From contig NZ_BNAY01000017.1 of assembly GCF_014654365.1 (NCBI RefSeq), forward strand, positions 52,675-116,674: a stretch of 64,000 nucleotides of DNA. Direction: 5' to 3'. Under the pieces are notes generated by a model, which saw only the letters and a list, made by a program, of their open reading frames with translations, did no database searches and had not been told where the DNA came from. Shown piece by piece: positions 40,801 through 43,818 of the stretch. The translations under genes were made by a program, and so were the position numbers. The DNA is from Amycolatopsis oliviviridis (GTDB lineage Bacteria; Actinomycetota; Actinomycetes; Mycobacteriales; Pseudonocardiaceae). Numbering within the stretch: the first letter of the stretch is position 1; every line of letters begins with the position of its first letter.

Positions 40801-42066
40801 CGGGCCCCTCACGGAGTGGACTCGTCGAGGCTCGGGCCACTCCGTTTTTCTCCCCCGCTCGACCCAGGACGCATGACCGAGCTCGGATTCCTCGTTCCGG
40901 AAGGCCCGGCGTTGGCCATGGAGTCGCCCGGCGGGGCGATGATCTTCCCGCCGTGGACGGATGTCCTGGGGGCAGGCTGGGAGACGCTGCGTCCGTTCCA
41001 CGGTGTACTGGCGATCTGGGCCGAGCCGAATCTCCACGGTGAGGTGCTTCTGAGGGACGGCAACCGGGTTTCTTATCGCGACTTCGCGACATGGGTACGC
41101 GATATGGCGCCAGGCTCGCACAGGGTGCTGCTGTTGTCCGACCGTGCCGGTGCACAGCCGGGGCAGCGTCCCAGCCAACCGGTCCGGCCCGAGTTGTCGC
41201 TCGCCGCCATCCTCTCCGAGACCCTGGGCGGCTCGGTCCTCGCACCGATCGACCAGCTCCTACCCGAGGGCCGGACCCTTTTCTCTCTACGGTGGGGTCT
41301 GTTCCGCGACGGTGAACTCGTCGAAGTCCACGCGCGAGCACCCGTTGAATGGCAACACGAGCTCGGCCACGCGGACGCGGTCCAGGACTCGGGCCTCGCC
41401 GCGCAGCCTGCTCCGTGGCAGCCGTTGACCGCAGCGCAAAACGCCGCGCGAGCGGCCATGGCGGAGGAGCGTTCCGCCATGGCCGCCGAGGCCGCCACGG
41501 CCTACCTGGCCTCACCGGCGGTCGCGCCCGCGACGTCGGCCGCACCGGCCCAGCCCGTCCTCGACGCCCATGTGGCTCCACCCGGCGCCGCCTACGCCAG
41601 GCCACCGGTCCCCGGCGCGGAGCCGATCGCGCTTCCCGGGAAGGTCGAGGTCAGCTTCCCGGCGGGATCGAATGTCCTGCGCGACGGCAACCAGCATCTG
41701 GAAAACCTCTTCCGCCACATCTACGTGCGCTCGCTCCAGGTTGCGGCGAACGCCGGATTCGACTACCCGCACGTCTTCATCACCGGCCTTTTCGACTCCC
41801 CTGCCACCGGCACGTCGCACGCCTCGGCGCGGGCCAAGGCGCGCGCCGACGCGCTCAAAGCACGCGCGGTCGAATGGTTCAGCAGCGAAGAGGATGCAAG
41901 GAGAAGTCGCCGGCAAGAACGGTTCGGTCCCGACACGGAAGTTTCGACCGTCGCGGAGCACCTCCTCCGGGTCGGCGACTCGCGCGTCCGCACCGGGGGC
42001 CAGTCGCACGATGTCGTGATCGAGATCATGTACACCGCGGCCGACGACGAGGCTCCGGCCCCCTGA
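18865..42066 (+). CDS. Giant lonely-Cys/WXG100-like modular protein 3 (7733 aa)
   Basis: This is a single 23.2-kb open frame from GTG 18865 (AGGAGGGG 10 nt upstream). The order is as follows. An N-terminal helical and hydrophobic region (residues 1-330, MFVVFAAFTLASVLHLLATL near 110) ends in LSRYGGGRRGG, with a Pro/Ala linker to about 510. Five Cys-type domains follow (C600, C1817, C3819, C4409, C5582), interspersed with twelve ~370-residue helical units, one remnant Cys domain and a triple 97-residue repeat. After those come a Cys-less domain of a second type (Ser5754) and two C-terminal ~710-residue modules, each opening with the second-type Cys domain (C6402, C7104). There are no frameshifts. 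Databases call comparable actinobacterial proteins 'lonely Cys domain-containing'; their function is unknown. A secreted or surface, toxin- or adhesin-like role is inferred from the N-terminus and modular build. Confidence 0.9.
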   Translation: MSSGVHIPADVRRFLEFTLGLSWPESDDQGLVALWKAWEAFEDAAGVFEAASRAAGTAVPEVLEGATGEFFARFLSTTISDGVAGLRESSGELGRMAQNAAADVYKTKVMFVVFAAFTLASVLHLLATLIGALFTGVVIAAARVALTAIWKALVTRLGQLSITGGLSQATKAALLKAAKDLALKTGGFAAFGAALMGGTDFGVQARQIADGDRDGWDIRSLTSSLVGGALGGAFAGVFHSAAGGIRRIAFDLRDGLASREPGGLFADGVTIGQVTTALDGPLSALGDLVYATGQMITVIATAPLINLALGAPAGNPALGALGALSRYGGGRRGGSSGGGTLDSVHPPVLPDFSIPAKDEPDTKADPATEKPTSPKKPATGETGHGPEKAELPPPYLATAEGADLRAEKTPAYTTSPHVLGSLYTTTPIAPAVAAPTPGSVPAAAPAVTTAAVPAPAMTSAPAGIPASAAPVSPAAVTAGHSPATAAFLAGSAPPSLPEAAHTSAGQDAPRPLRTVALPGRGGVAFVSDLHAGNVRAAFPEPTPGVYRVVVESGDDDTFILPGHDDLATSAPRHHLVTALAGLPPRLATWNRDTTIELLSCYLTPTDHTHLSPLLHASLGTTTLTFPHVGTPLTVHANGDVRTIDTSPESDESVLHLGPKRKRGTPLGALDPETQRQLAIAATEALHQHGSLDAQQLSPLVSRESLPQKVEATSVKAAVSAARERLRASGQLWTPHYAGASRSGRFDLAEPDELTVWLWWQAASRPEVSAQELAREAVLAGFTSYAEMPAFAREAIDAAVQDGRRHRPGDPSHGAAALGRLLEAGVASDRDLIKKIIHAMAWSDKTATAEELAARLLTEAVVTGSAAELETLARGVVGNADRAGDRLVQLSVTDPAQAPAAMDRALGIVSGTPRLREPERLSELVKHLRIRHITGPQRAVEEFAARVRQEGITAPAGVQEHQRTSLEPLTLRERMLDVAERDDRAAIDELALKVVSALGNTDRSTLVATLVNKGVKKESVRWEVLDRALEQARTEGWLWHPIHAGREGRAYGHLEGFTPEEPTRLTAFLWLQAITHPTESSLELAHRAYRAGFTDNEELRVAVELALAAAVRDGRRYPDLMISDPAHRDGIRTLISALVAHRDPAKPPESVLSFRRTLRDYNIRGGRSELDKEIAYARRESDLSANAVTKPGVPELSLERKFAGRVLDANALADHSSIRALAYAAATMYKSAASDRLRQVLGHAGVITRADPAAESDLRLLIEDAAAEATANGDRLETLTITDEADRELVLARAVGVLRSAPELHARGDVAEVVAHLRMRHISGPHTALENLGRGLLSTPFDNLSAPGTVPHFAPVVRAHKPSFTNPADQPALIESARKLVEQHGGLDSETLRVRLTRTNAERTGTYPTASIAKQQADDEGWLWSPTYRGVTKLDDEGHRQAMLWQLAVDRPRATASDILQLAEQAGLARTRDMPALAREAVTAAVADQRRHPLLHITTDEHKPQVHALIDAVLLTEPELGVEATVLRLYEHNLRGTRERVRKAVRDRQAAPAEHPPDETRKLAAANTLTLNRKGTFYGRTLRSDVPEDRVTIEKLAYAVVWAHKTDTPSELARRLEDNGVIAEPDALAGIVTSAIRLADHHGDRLQRLSADLPTHREAIRRRTLDIAIAQPDSRGLSTPDLVRLMRQRNITGSRNHLRQDADTVRALLARPTPHAATGTELGVPVDFGGHEVRVIPRRHGAGFVTESFGRHILNARVPEQEGVFDLFAAQRNDYYFLPGYRSGVVPSTPDRFLAGLAGLPAQLVAWSAVKEIRLWACDLDTRHVTHLNRLVLDPAFAVLGHVTITAARPGEPILIAPDGRIHTADDGTLPADTLHLGRKRKIDETSDARTGSGVADAATKKKVIDTAKALFHDFGNVSVDGLAPLTRQQGVEALKRDDYRKLTGQAKQELEASDDLWTPVYRGASRRGVFDPERPDELTTWLFWQVSSSPDAGGPDLAMTAQKAGFTNSRTELHGYARQAAKIVEDDRLRLGLGADDRIPAFLGRSWDVEVDSDRRVLAKIAYAAAWSDKTADAEALTDLLSSRGVTGPREKLLTLVTAVTEEATRNGDRLGPLSVADPAQQAELVDRALGIVFGTPGLREPARLGEFVKHLRTRHVNGSQEDLRRFAADVQGIPDLPSEPQFVPGRSLLPLTLRGVRLASSDAVELKTVEDLARRIVVEEGLRGRRTVLMNQLAREIGARETGLDAVISRAVERVKNEGLAWHPVHRGHEAREYRHRRGFSPAEPTELTAFLWLLVVDHPRSTATEIVRRAEDAGFADSDELHLAVTQAMVAAVRERRRHPTLSLARPEHRPAIDTLIAGLHAAAPEASDVEIQRRLRSYNVAGQAKSLNLAIKDGRTAPGTPAALPVLRSGGTFAGRALDIDVLTDVEAIARLAYAAACADKTADVGKLVHRLAREGVTGSHEALTRLVTDATTEAARNGDRLETLSITDIADEDAIRSRVLGILHSEPALRVPDRLYDLVTHLRMRHITGPHQVMEDLARDLRDKAPAQRGEPPFAPIRRLYGFVSATIPKQRVDELAREVVAEHGALSVGTLADYLEAEGISSAERTRAIMRAVQRAKDEGSLWFPTYRGIAENSDAGHLDAVLWQLVIDHPRLGPLEIARLTEHAGFAPTRTRRREAELAIAAAEKDRRRHPLLQVADHATDARVNELIDALLLTEPGLDTESQVLRSFEYNLSGREREIREQVGNRKLQLPSTTPDPGVLARAREILAPHPVWTFRGRKLDTGHPAHFATIGMVAYAAAWAHKTENSEELVERLIRNGVSGSREALSRFATAAIAETIHHGDRMARLSADLSPHEIFIHDRLSWIVRKIPGFDQLDGPRRVTALVQAMRTHRITGSRQAMRAMVETYLGEHVVSAPFPTEPSRTIPLPGNGGMAFVPSIPNTLDGAPKRRRDGTTAADPQDPQTTVKLAGTTAEILQRYGALATSHLVTSIPHEVFPYRTFGKQITLHFEQERKRQADSGTLWSPLYRGRRGYESYDKDELNDLTAWLYRKVVADQTSSPTAIARSAAEAGFTTGTKQLLGAARAAMEAAALDGRRHPYLILGKPEHRVRIVALLDRILVNTDRRAQVQTLASLNDLNVHGHNNLLRALITEREQALKDDPALAEAARRLGLPTLRPSGAFLGRFLDVAKAADRGWIDKLAYAAAWEHKTATADELTRLLRDEGITGDPGLLREIVTTVIGEATRQGDRLPLLDATDQGQHAAIHARTAAIVNATPALYASTGTALVTHMRTRHITGPQHDLETIAQTILETPAEKLTQDYSLTPLDLDYLPSAARAIGAETEPTGYGPDTSPAIEALATTAKQLLLDFGDLNISYLTARWPNPSGKNKPSFKEMSEHLTTERARLLDSGELWLPTYRRLRNSRKDDHTDDLTAWLYRQVVTDRTKSPTAIASSAAAAGFATGYNQLVGAARAAMEAATNDGRRHVYLRIAKPDHRDRIITLIDRILANTPSPTRHQVINSLHEVNVHGDYSVLHGLVSERRQALQDDPALAEAARQLGLPTLRPTGAFRGRFLDTANEADHSWIDSLAYAAAWEHKTATVEHLVTLLTQEGIRDTNGGLTPLVARVLAEADANGDRHTTLSTHRPADHTAILRRTGTLVLKNHHALFPLDPNKATTRLVRHMRRNHITGTQDTLRNIAHTVYTLPTHQPLPGTHTIPLPTHDGHTVTAIPLPGNGGIAFIPATYATNVLNAFPHPEPGVFRLITQHRQGLFALPAHPHAIPHRPDQLIRTLHQLPPALTNWGDHTTITLLACDLTPTHRDDLADLIHTNLGLQLTVPHTETPLYITPDGTITTTDPGLDNTLHLAPSDTPSQATLTTTGAWRRTPGTTETFKQFLLDNNHATETDLTPYRNNELPPRGQALLKNWVIATATVEYLSNPETAKQSGGLVSSISVCRWRRQAPREVVLPDADTLTTTSAWRRTPGTTETLKDFLLDNNHATTTDLTPYRNNELPPWTRALVKNWVIATGTENLSAPDTAEQSGGLASLRSVYQWRKQTLLAAGGTALPDADTLTITGAWRRPPGTTETLKQFLLDNNHATTTDLTPNRNNELPPRGHALVKNWVLATGAEYLSGPDTAEQSGGLVKPSAVSRWRVGARANAGPAATTAQGDVSQLELRPTKRRKTESSASRPEFVVPGDIREFVVGFDPETNRTQPSLWAMLEHFQATFLPELDLSRDSTGLPTSTATRNLVRDWATDRAKKYPADWIAKMSGWSITITQAEGLSARIVTQPSPHSTVPARPSPSPSITTFSPLGPIRVIPLPEGGGAAFVSDAFATNVLNAFPHPEPGVFTLVVHHQNGYFPLPGEDARPVPHQAAHLVETLEHLPSRLAGWHNNRKIELFACNLADGHADQLAAIARSALDIELTSARPGRFVSITRAGDIVATIDQPTGLPPGTLILGGGKRGKPTDSESGAKRPRIDEDPNHGFSPEQAELLRSTFTELYLRHGDLGVRGIVSYAREHGRTFRPEGNAEKLAVATRNRLEKDDLLWQPVYQGRRISEKFDPDNVNSLTAFMYWQASTQPEFDAAKIVRSAREAGFLAHYTRQLKDAQEAIKAAEKDGRRSRSAQKDAPARRFLDRPLNADEPKDRGLIEKFAYTASWAEKTADQGQLTDRLRELGVTGSADNLTGLVADAMAEAQKNGDRLELLQTALPAHRDAIRNRVAGILLTTPSLRSAGSVNAVVKHMRMRHITGGQEELSPYATQVLETSDSDLFGDPTIEIDWHLRPILGTGELDPQNPLHEPIVDALARNIVDEFGMIDRKLLTTLLTRRGVKKGKGTSPAVTKAKSAAEAEGTLWGPIYRGARTHEEFNAKAPNDLSVLLLRLAADNTRWDAGRIAGSADVTGFTGHKELMSGAAEAIRMAERHGRRHPLLPFSSKEQHGRINALIDAALVEHPDMDLNSMLAFLRKYNVQADSASLRNAVANRKKELDSLRAQDGGRHSGDILSTARLPTLDPVPLFAGRSVDLDRDLVMRVAYAAAWADKAATPDQIADGLRFEGISGSRESLIAMATAAISEATRNGDRLPELSVTDPGNREAVRARIGGILRNTPALHAHDRLNELVTHMRMRHITGPQEALKAQALALLRIPLESLLADPTTQPDAPFGPITLHADKGAASSGHSAPREETTRFDDVDEVTAGLWLLSIDHPRETAAQIARRAEEAGLTGHPDLVERAGSVIDIAVRHQRRHPFLDVDVSSDRLALQTVIGALFITEPGATIDSVMTLLPSYNITGDVSKLRALLAARKSDLARTAKRTPEIYQEIARSSRTTLRPEPERPFAGRSPDTDRPLIENLAYAAFMLNREATTEEVVARLVEEGITGDPAALTELVVQAAAEAARRSAPAPALPVVSNALHQRIGEILLSDPELRDPENPDGLTGLVKALRERDITTPEDVLRDHTQTVLAIRSDVPLPGGFSIPVPSPAGRPVRAMPFPGGVAFVRDVFAQNIFNAFPQPEAGTLRVVVPREHRRGGAFVLPGFLPDTDLRHDPAQFAEVLANLPASIAAGGSIGTIALFSCRVTPESGTNLTRLIRQRTGWQHLNLTVAHPDKPVAFTPTGGIRLVDNGKHPVGTLILGPKPATVAAVRGEIDGSVYHRYIDSGGVVRAVAFWHKEQAETLAQTMQGRDLAAQLGRPGARVIFTHHVRDRFLISREEDRLRRASATIMFRIFDALVQDGVLPWRQENILLASSEVSQAEADQFRELARDNGYTGDLRVITDQIVEIDPDAGASLLPPKARGASSGNDQTPQGGGASGRAIRFGFVEGDEAESSAVSRDTAVPALPAPAAPVAEVASLKPEADEALLDRATLPTMSRLAGLPLETLAGVLGRFRVDNAPGLAPASHLNAWIEAQFSSRSTGNRSLPLSQVAGRTGGLVTGREIAEILARKVVDAHGSLTPAAVRLQLTTEGIRHPELNTAITEALARAEAEGSAWHPTYRGDRRPGVFDPDEPGPATLLLWRLAVDHPRDTAAGLAHRAEQAGLLGGENLVRNAEKAVDSAVHDQRRVLSAARPSDHPRIHSLIDALLITEPGLDTPAVVDRLRGYSVHEGLRGLHPMVESRLGLPALDIEAARALLVPRPAGAILGGILDAADTGHREIIGHLAYATAWTHKTDTVEQLAARLRRDGVTGPEPALLSVITETVAEADLHGDRLESLPADRPAYHHLLRLRVEQILADTPSLRDSRNPERLTQLVRQMRLHKVTGPQYLLTAHAHSALTRPATTPLGSAATTVGAGFPAPIRPLRATPGTRYQHIIDADGTITGVGFLPENEAPILRAAAARHDLATQLGHPGARLVFAHHDHTGYTTPHPTDGAGLFDALDITLAGLGAAWKHHDILLVTCLPSPTHTEQFRAAARTHGYRGTVHTTTSPHTEITEHHGARPLHPDDTPHPDAIILNPTSQTVTFAKGARDLMAGDWFNADHPAQRVIQLGESLYDGLLNAYESRGELPEIEVHGYGNSRRPGRAMATSVARVDSVVDALLFGLNVAHQNRPAADRIPDFALVPQAMLKITHGRAGSPLSSGRDLEERRRGVFVRIPALPLPAGRIPTFTYRNPSGVDLSGLEPLRFEGADNPVRLPREFLVPPDPALAIESPSGAMIFPRYLFALTGDWSWIRKYPGVISLWLDVDHRSGEVLLRDGIRLSYHDFATWVHEMLNGAPDSQRLLLLADHGGEQPGRAGNQPGVPASSLAGILSAATHGRVLTPLTGTIWTYGDEEHYATNWGLFQDGTLLGVYERHETWRRAGISVADAVAATRLEYPRHPETAQDVNGLVAEREATAAAAAEAYINPPPPLPSASKPVKLPERTRIKFSPDSHRIELRYRNELERLFRQVYLHAQEAYDEAETFPQVVITALAENTPRSKQLGKTRARAIKELAVQWMAKELEERAARRESTFDAGSPEESRSFLESFIRLGSRPYDGAPTHEVVIELFNLREIPEEVAGASSADHAPSTLYQRIIDADGTITGVGFLPENEAPTLHNAAARHDLATQLGHPGARLVFAHHDHTGYTTPHPTDPATFFHTLDTTLTHLGATWKHHDILLVTCLPNPTHTEQIRTTAQELGYQGTIHTTTGPHTEITEHHGARPLHPDDTPHPDAIILNPTSQTIRFPQGTRSTLDSGIEYTVVQRLYDLGAALYSPLVNAQRAGTPLPRIEITGYGNALNTAQATATGLERAESVRWRILTGLRREHENRESGTASTDPGQLARAIVATSGGRAQSPKSAGGTLTERRRSAFVEVPAFPQAPARVPTFTYRAPHGVDSSRLGPLRFSPPLDPGRMTELGFLVPEGPALAMESPGGAMIFPPWTDVLGAGWETLRPFHGVLAIWAEPNLHGEVLLRDGNRVSYRDFATWVRDMAPGSHRVLLLSDRAGAQPGQRPSQPVRPELSLAAILSETLGGSVLAPIDQLLPEGRTLFSLRWGLFRDGELVEVHARAPVEWQHELGHADAVQDSGLAAQPAPWQPLTAAQNAARAAMAEERSAMAAEAATAYLASPAVAPATSAAPAQPVLDAHVAPPGAAYARPPVPGAEPIALPGKVEVSFPAGSNVLRDGNQHLENLFRHIYVRSLQVAANAGFDYPHVFITGLFDSPATGTSHASARAKARADALKARAVEWFSSEEDARRSRRQERFGPDTEVSTVAEHLLRVGDSRVRTGGQSHDVVIEIMYTAADDEAPAP
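20401..20853 (+). other. Lonely-Cys domain 1 of protein 3 (C600)
   Basis: The domain runs from RTVALPGRGGVAF to LHLGPKRKRG. The Cys codon is 20662-20664 in IELLSCYLTPTDH, and FILPGH lies upstream. The coding strand is strongly C-rich here compared with the flanking units. Confidence 0.7.
24061..24507 (+). other. Lonely-Cys domain 2 of protein 3 (C1817)
   Basis: The domain runs from RVIPRRHGAGFVTE to LHLGRKRK. The Cys codon is 24313-24315 in IRLWACDLDTRHV. The upstream His position is Tyr (FLPGY), so a His-Cys pair is not conserved in this copy. Confidence 0.68.
27649..27744 (+). other. Remnant of a lonely-Cys domain in protein 3
   Basis: RTIPLPGNGGMAFVPS, the typical domain opening, is followed after only about 10 residues by PKRRRDG, the typical domain end. 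The middle of the domain (about 115 residues, including the Cys) is missing without loss of frame. This is a clear internal deletion. Confidence 0.7.
27800..29990 (+). repeat. Recent tandem duplication of two helical units (units 7 and 8)
   Basis: The two consecutive units are much more alike than other pairs: AWLYRKVVADQTSSPTAIAR versus AWLYRQVVTDRTKSPTAIAS, and LGAARAAMEAAALDGRRHPY versus VGAARAAMEAATNDGRRHVY. DNA identity is high at an offset of about 1.17 kb, for example around 28360 and 29520. Confidence 0.7.
30061..30490 (+). other. Lonely-Cys domain 3 of protein 3 (C3819)
   Basis: The domain runs from VTAIPLPGNGGIAFIP to TLHLAPSD. The Cys codon is 30319-30321 in ITLLACDLTPTHRDD, and FALPAH lies upstream. 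It is embedded in an extremely C-rich, G-poor coding stretch (about 29870-30700). Confidence 0.7.
30502..31350 (+). repeat. Triple tandem ~97-residue repeat in giant gene 3
   Basis: Three copies begin at about 30502, 30790 and 31087. Each contains GAWRRTPGTTETLKQFLLDN, NHATTTDLTPYRNNELPP, LVKNWVxATG and a C-terminal QSGGLxxxxSVYxWR helix that resembles a helix-turn-helix recognition helix. A fourth, diverged copy may follow at about 31450-31740 (FVVGFDPETNRTQPSLWAML). Repeat lengths are 288-297 bp and DNA identity is high, so the expansion is recent. Confidence 0.8.
31831..32280 (+). other. Lonely-Cys domain 4 of protein 3 (C4409)
   Basis: The domain runs from RVIPLPEGGGAAFVSD to LILGGGKRGK. 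The Cys codon is 32089-32091 in IELFACNLADGHAD. The upstream His position is Glu (FPLPGE). Confidence 0.68.
35341..35790 (+). other. Lonely-Cys domain 5 of protein 3 (C5582)
   Basis: The domain runs from VRAMPFPGGVAFVRD to TLILGPKPA. The Cys codon is 35608-35610 in IALFSCRVTPESGTN, and the upstream His position is Phe (VLPGF). It is immediately followed by the second-type, Cys-less domain. Confidence 0.68.
35830..36265 (+). other. Second-type domain, Cys replaced by Ser (S5754)
   Basis: This aligns with the second-type domains at 37792 and 39901: YHRYIDSGGVVRAVAFW, GARVIFTHH and NILLASSEVSQAEADQF. The His pair is kept but the nucleophile-like Cys of ILLVTC is Ser (codon 36124-36126). It is probably an inactive or altered copy. 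Confidence 0.65.
37792..39894 (+). repeat. C-terminal module 1 of protein 3 (second-type Cys domain, C6402, plus tail)
   Basis: The module opens with YQHIIDADGTITGVGFLPEN, then ARLVFAHHDHTGYTTPHPTD and DILLVTCLPSPTHTEQF (Cys codon 38068-38070). The tail contains IEVHGYGNSRRPGRAMATSV, PTFTYRNPSGVD, SPSGAMIFPR and GEVLLRDGIRLSYHDFATWV. It ends in a segment (IKFSPDSHRIELRYRNELER ... VVITALAENT) that resembles an OmpA-like fold. The next module repeats this order. Confidence 0.75.
39895..42063 (+). repeat. C-terminal module 2 of protein 3 (second-type Cys domain, C7104, plus tail)
   Basis: This is a tandem copy of the preceding module. The first ~450 bp (39907-40355) are nearly identical in DNA to 37801-38250, whereas the tail (PTFTYRAPHGVDSS, SPGGAMIFPP, GEVLLRDGNRVSYRDFATWV, VSFPAGSNVLRDGNQHLENL) is only moderately similar. 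The Cys codon is 40174-40176. Confidence 0.75.
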
Positions 42067-42166
42067 CCTTGCTCGCGTGGGTCGTGAGTGGCGTTTCGGG
42101 TTCTGTTGAGGGGCAAGGCATAGGCGGCGTGTGCCGTCGCTCGCTCGCGCACCGGCCGCGGGTGCC

Positions 42167-42216
42167 GCGAAAGCCACTTTCACAACCTTCAACGTTGCGA
42201 AAATGGCTTTCGCAAC
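42167..42216. repeat. Overlapping inverted repeats, GCGAAAGCCACTTT type
   Basis: GCGAAAGCCACTTT (42167-42180) pairs with 42200-42213 with one mismatch. Inside it, GTTGCGAAA (42194-42202) and TTTCGCAAC (42208-42216) form a second, tighter 9-bp stem with a 5-nt loop. Either could act as a terminator stem, but no T-run follows. Confidence 0.6.
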
Positions 42217-42257
42217 CCCTCCTGGGATTCCACTGCTCACGAGGACCGCACGACCGG

Positions 42258-42306
42258 GGTGAAGGGGACTTTCCGATCGTGCGATGAGGGGAAAGTCCCC
42301 TTCACC
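42258..42306. terminator. Perfect 17-bp-arm hairpin
   Basis: Positions 42258-42274 (GGTGAAGGGGACTTTCC) are the exact reverse complement of 42290-42306, with a 15-nt centre. It lies about 190 bp after the giant gene 3 stop. It is a possible factor-independent terminator or dispersed palindrome; no T-tract is visible. Confidence 0.5.
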
Positions 42307-42553
42307 TCGCTGATCACCACCGAGAGCCCGCCGAGAGCCGGTACGCACTCACGCCCCCTCCACTGACGACCCTCAAACAGCCGTCATGGACCTGCCGGGC
42401 AGCAGGAGTGCGGTCCCGCGGGTCCGCCGCGTGGAACGCCCGTTTTGGCTCAGCGACGCCCTGTTCCAGAATCCTGTGATGACACAACACGTTCCGGGGC
42501 CACACGGACGACGATCGGGCTCGGAACGCCCAGCGTCCGTGAGAGAGGTGTCG

Positions 42554-43792
42554 ATGCGTACCGAATCCGGAGCTGCCGAGGCTGAGACCGAGGCGGGTTA
42601 CGCGGTACTGGGCCCGGAACTACACGATGGGGACAGGATCCTCCGCTGCCCTGCGACCGATCTGCTCCGTGGATCGCTCCGTCGTGCCGGTGTCCCGGTC
42701 CAGGAGCTTTCCCGGCTCGACACCACCGACCAGGCGCTGACCATCGTCAGCGAGCCCGTCGACGGCAAAGAGGACATCGCGGTCTTCGCCGGTGCCTCCG
42801 CCGCCCACCACGACACGGTCAGCCGGGTCGTCGCCGCCTGGAGCGCGGTCAAAGCGCCCCGCCGGGTGTTGCTGGCTTCCCCTCGATCCTTCTGCGCGGG
42901 GGTGGAAAGGGCGATCGAGATAGTCGAAAGAGTCCTCGAGGACCGTCGAACCCCTGTCTACGTCAGGAAACAGATCGTCCACAACACACACGTCGTCGAC
43001 GACCTGGCGAGCCGGGGCGCGAAGTTCGTCGACGAGCTCGACGAAGTGCCCGACGGGGCCACCGTGGTCTTCTCCGCCCATGGCGTCTCCCCCGCCGTAC
43101 GGCAGGAAGCCCAGCGGCGCGGTCTCGAAGTGATCGACGGCAGCTGTCCCCTGGTGACGAAGGTGCATTCCGAGGCCAAGCGGTTCGCGGCGCGTGGTGA
43201 CACGATCGTCGTGATCGGCCACGCCGGACACGAAGAGGTCGAGGGCACCATGGGCGAGGCACCGGACGCCACCGTCCTCGTCGAGACCCCGGCCGACGTC
43301 GCCGCGCTCGACCTGCCCGATCCGGATCGGGTCTCCTACCTCACGCAGACGACGCTCGGCGTCGACGAGACCGCGGACGTCGTCAAAGCCCTGCGCGCGA
43401 AATTCCCCGCGCTGCGCGAGCCGCCGACCGAAGACATCTGCTATGCCACGACGAATCGGCAGGACGCGGTGAAGGCGATCATGGCCGAGGCCGACCTGGT
43501 CCTGGTCGTCGGATCCCCGAACTCGTCGAACTCCGTACGACTGGCCGAAATCCCCGGCCGCGCGGGCACGTCCGCGCACCTCATCGGTGATACCGCCGAC
43601 ATCCGGCCCGAATGGCTGGCGGGGGTACGCACCGTCGGAGTGACCTCCGGTGCCTCCACTCCGCCGGGACTGGTCGACCAGGTCGTGGCCGCGCTGGGCG
43701 GCCTCGGCGAGGTCACCGTCGAAGAACGTGCCGTCACTCGCGAGACGGTCCACTTCGGTCTGCCCGCGGTCGTACGGCGGCAGACCGGCTGA
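42554..43792 (+). CDS. ispH: 4-hydroxy-3-methylbut-2-enyl diphosphate reductase with N-terminal extension
   Basis: IspH catalyses the last MEP step, converting HMBPP to IPP and DMAPP with a [4Fe-4S] cluster. The three cluster cysteines are in SFCAGVERAIEIVE, GSCPLVTK and DICYATTNRQ; HNTHVV, SAHGVSP and SPNSSNS are also present. The start is ATG 42554 (GAGAGAGG just upstream), giving 412 aa. The IspH core begins only at about residue 97 (RRVLLASPRSF), so there is an extra domain of roughly 90 residues (YAVLGPELHDGDRILRCPAT onward) absent from standard IspH (310-340 aa). It is first in the MEP block, 26 bp before dxs, and presumably raises precursor supply for the cluster. Confidence 0.93.
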   Translation: MRTESGAAEAETEAGYAVLGPELHDGDRILRCPATDLLRGSLRRAGVPVQELSRLDTTDQALTIVSEPVDGKEDIAVFAGASAAHHDTVSRVVAAWSAVKAPRRVLLASPRSFCAGVERAIEIVERVLEDRRTPVYVRKQIVHNTHVVDDLASRGAKFVDELDEVPDGATVVFSAHGVSPAVRQEAQRRGLEVIDGSCPLVTKVHSEAKRFAARGDTIVVIGHAGHEEVEGTMGEAPDATVLVETPADVAALDLPDPDRVSYLTQTTLGVDETADVVKALRAKFPALREPPTEDICYATTNRQDAVKAIMAEADLVLVVGSPNSSNSVRLAEIPGRAGTSAHLIGDTADIRPEWLAGVRTVGVTSGASTPPGLVDQVVAALGGLGEVTVEERAVTRETVHFGLPAVVRRQTG

Positions 43793-43818
43793 CTATTCAT
43801 GGGAAGAGGTGAACTCGC

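Larger units (their letters stand above)
42067..42553. other. Intergenic region between giant gene 3 and the terpenoid cluster
   Basis: This 487-bp spacer has no supportable gene. It holds two stem-forming inverted repeats (42167-42216 and 42258-42306) that could end giant-gene transcription, then about 250 bp that should contain the promoter of the ispH-dxs-ispG operon. I cannot place a promoter with confidence. An in-frame ATG at 42386 would lengthen IspH further, but the ribosome site favours 42554. Confidence 0.6.

Noticed and set aside
18865..42066. Non-ribosomal peptide or polyketide megasynthase
   Set aside because: No adenylation, ketosynthase, acyltransferase or carrier (GGxS/LGGHS-type) motifs are visible in the translated protein.
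42386..42553. Upstream start for IspH at ATG 42386
   Set aside because: The encoded stretch is Arg/Pro-rich without a ribosome site; ATG 42554 follows GAGAGAGG and already leaves a long extension.
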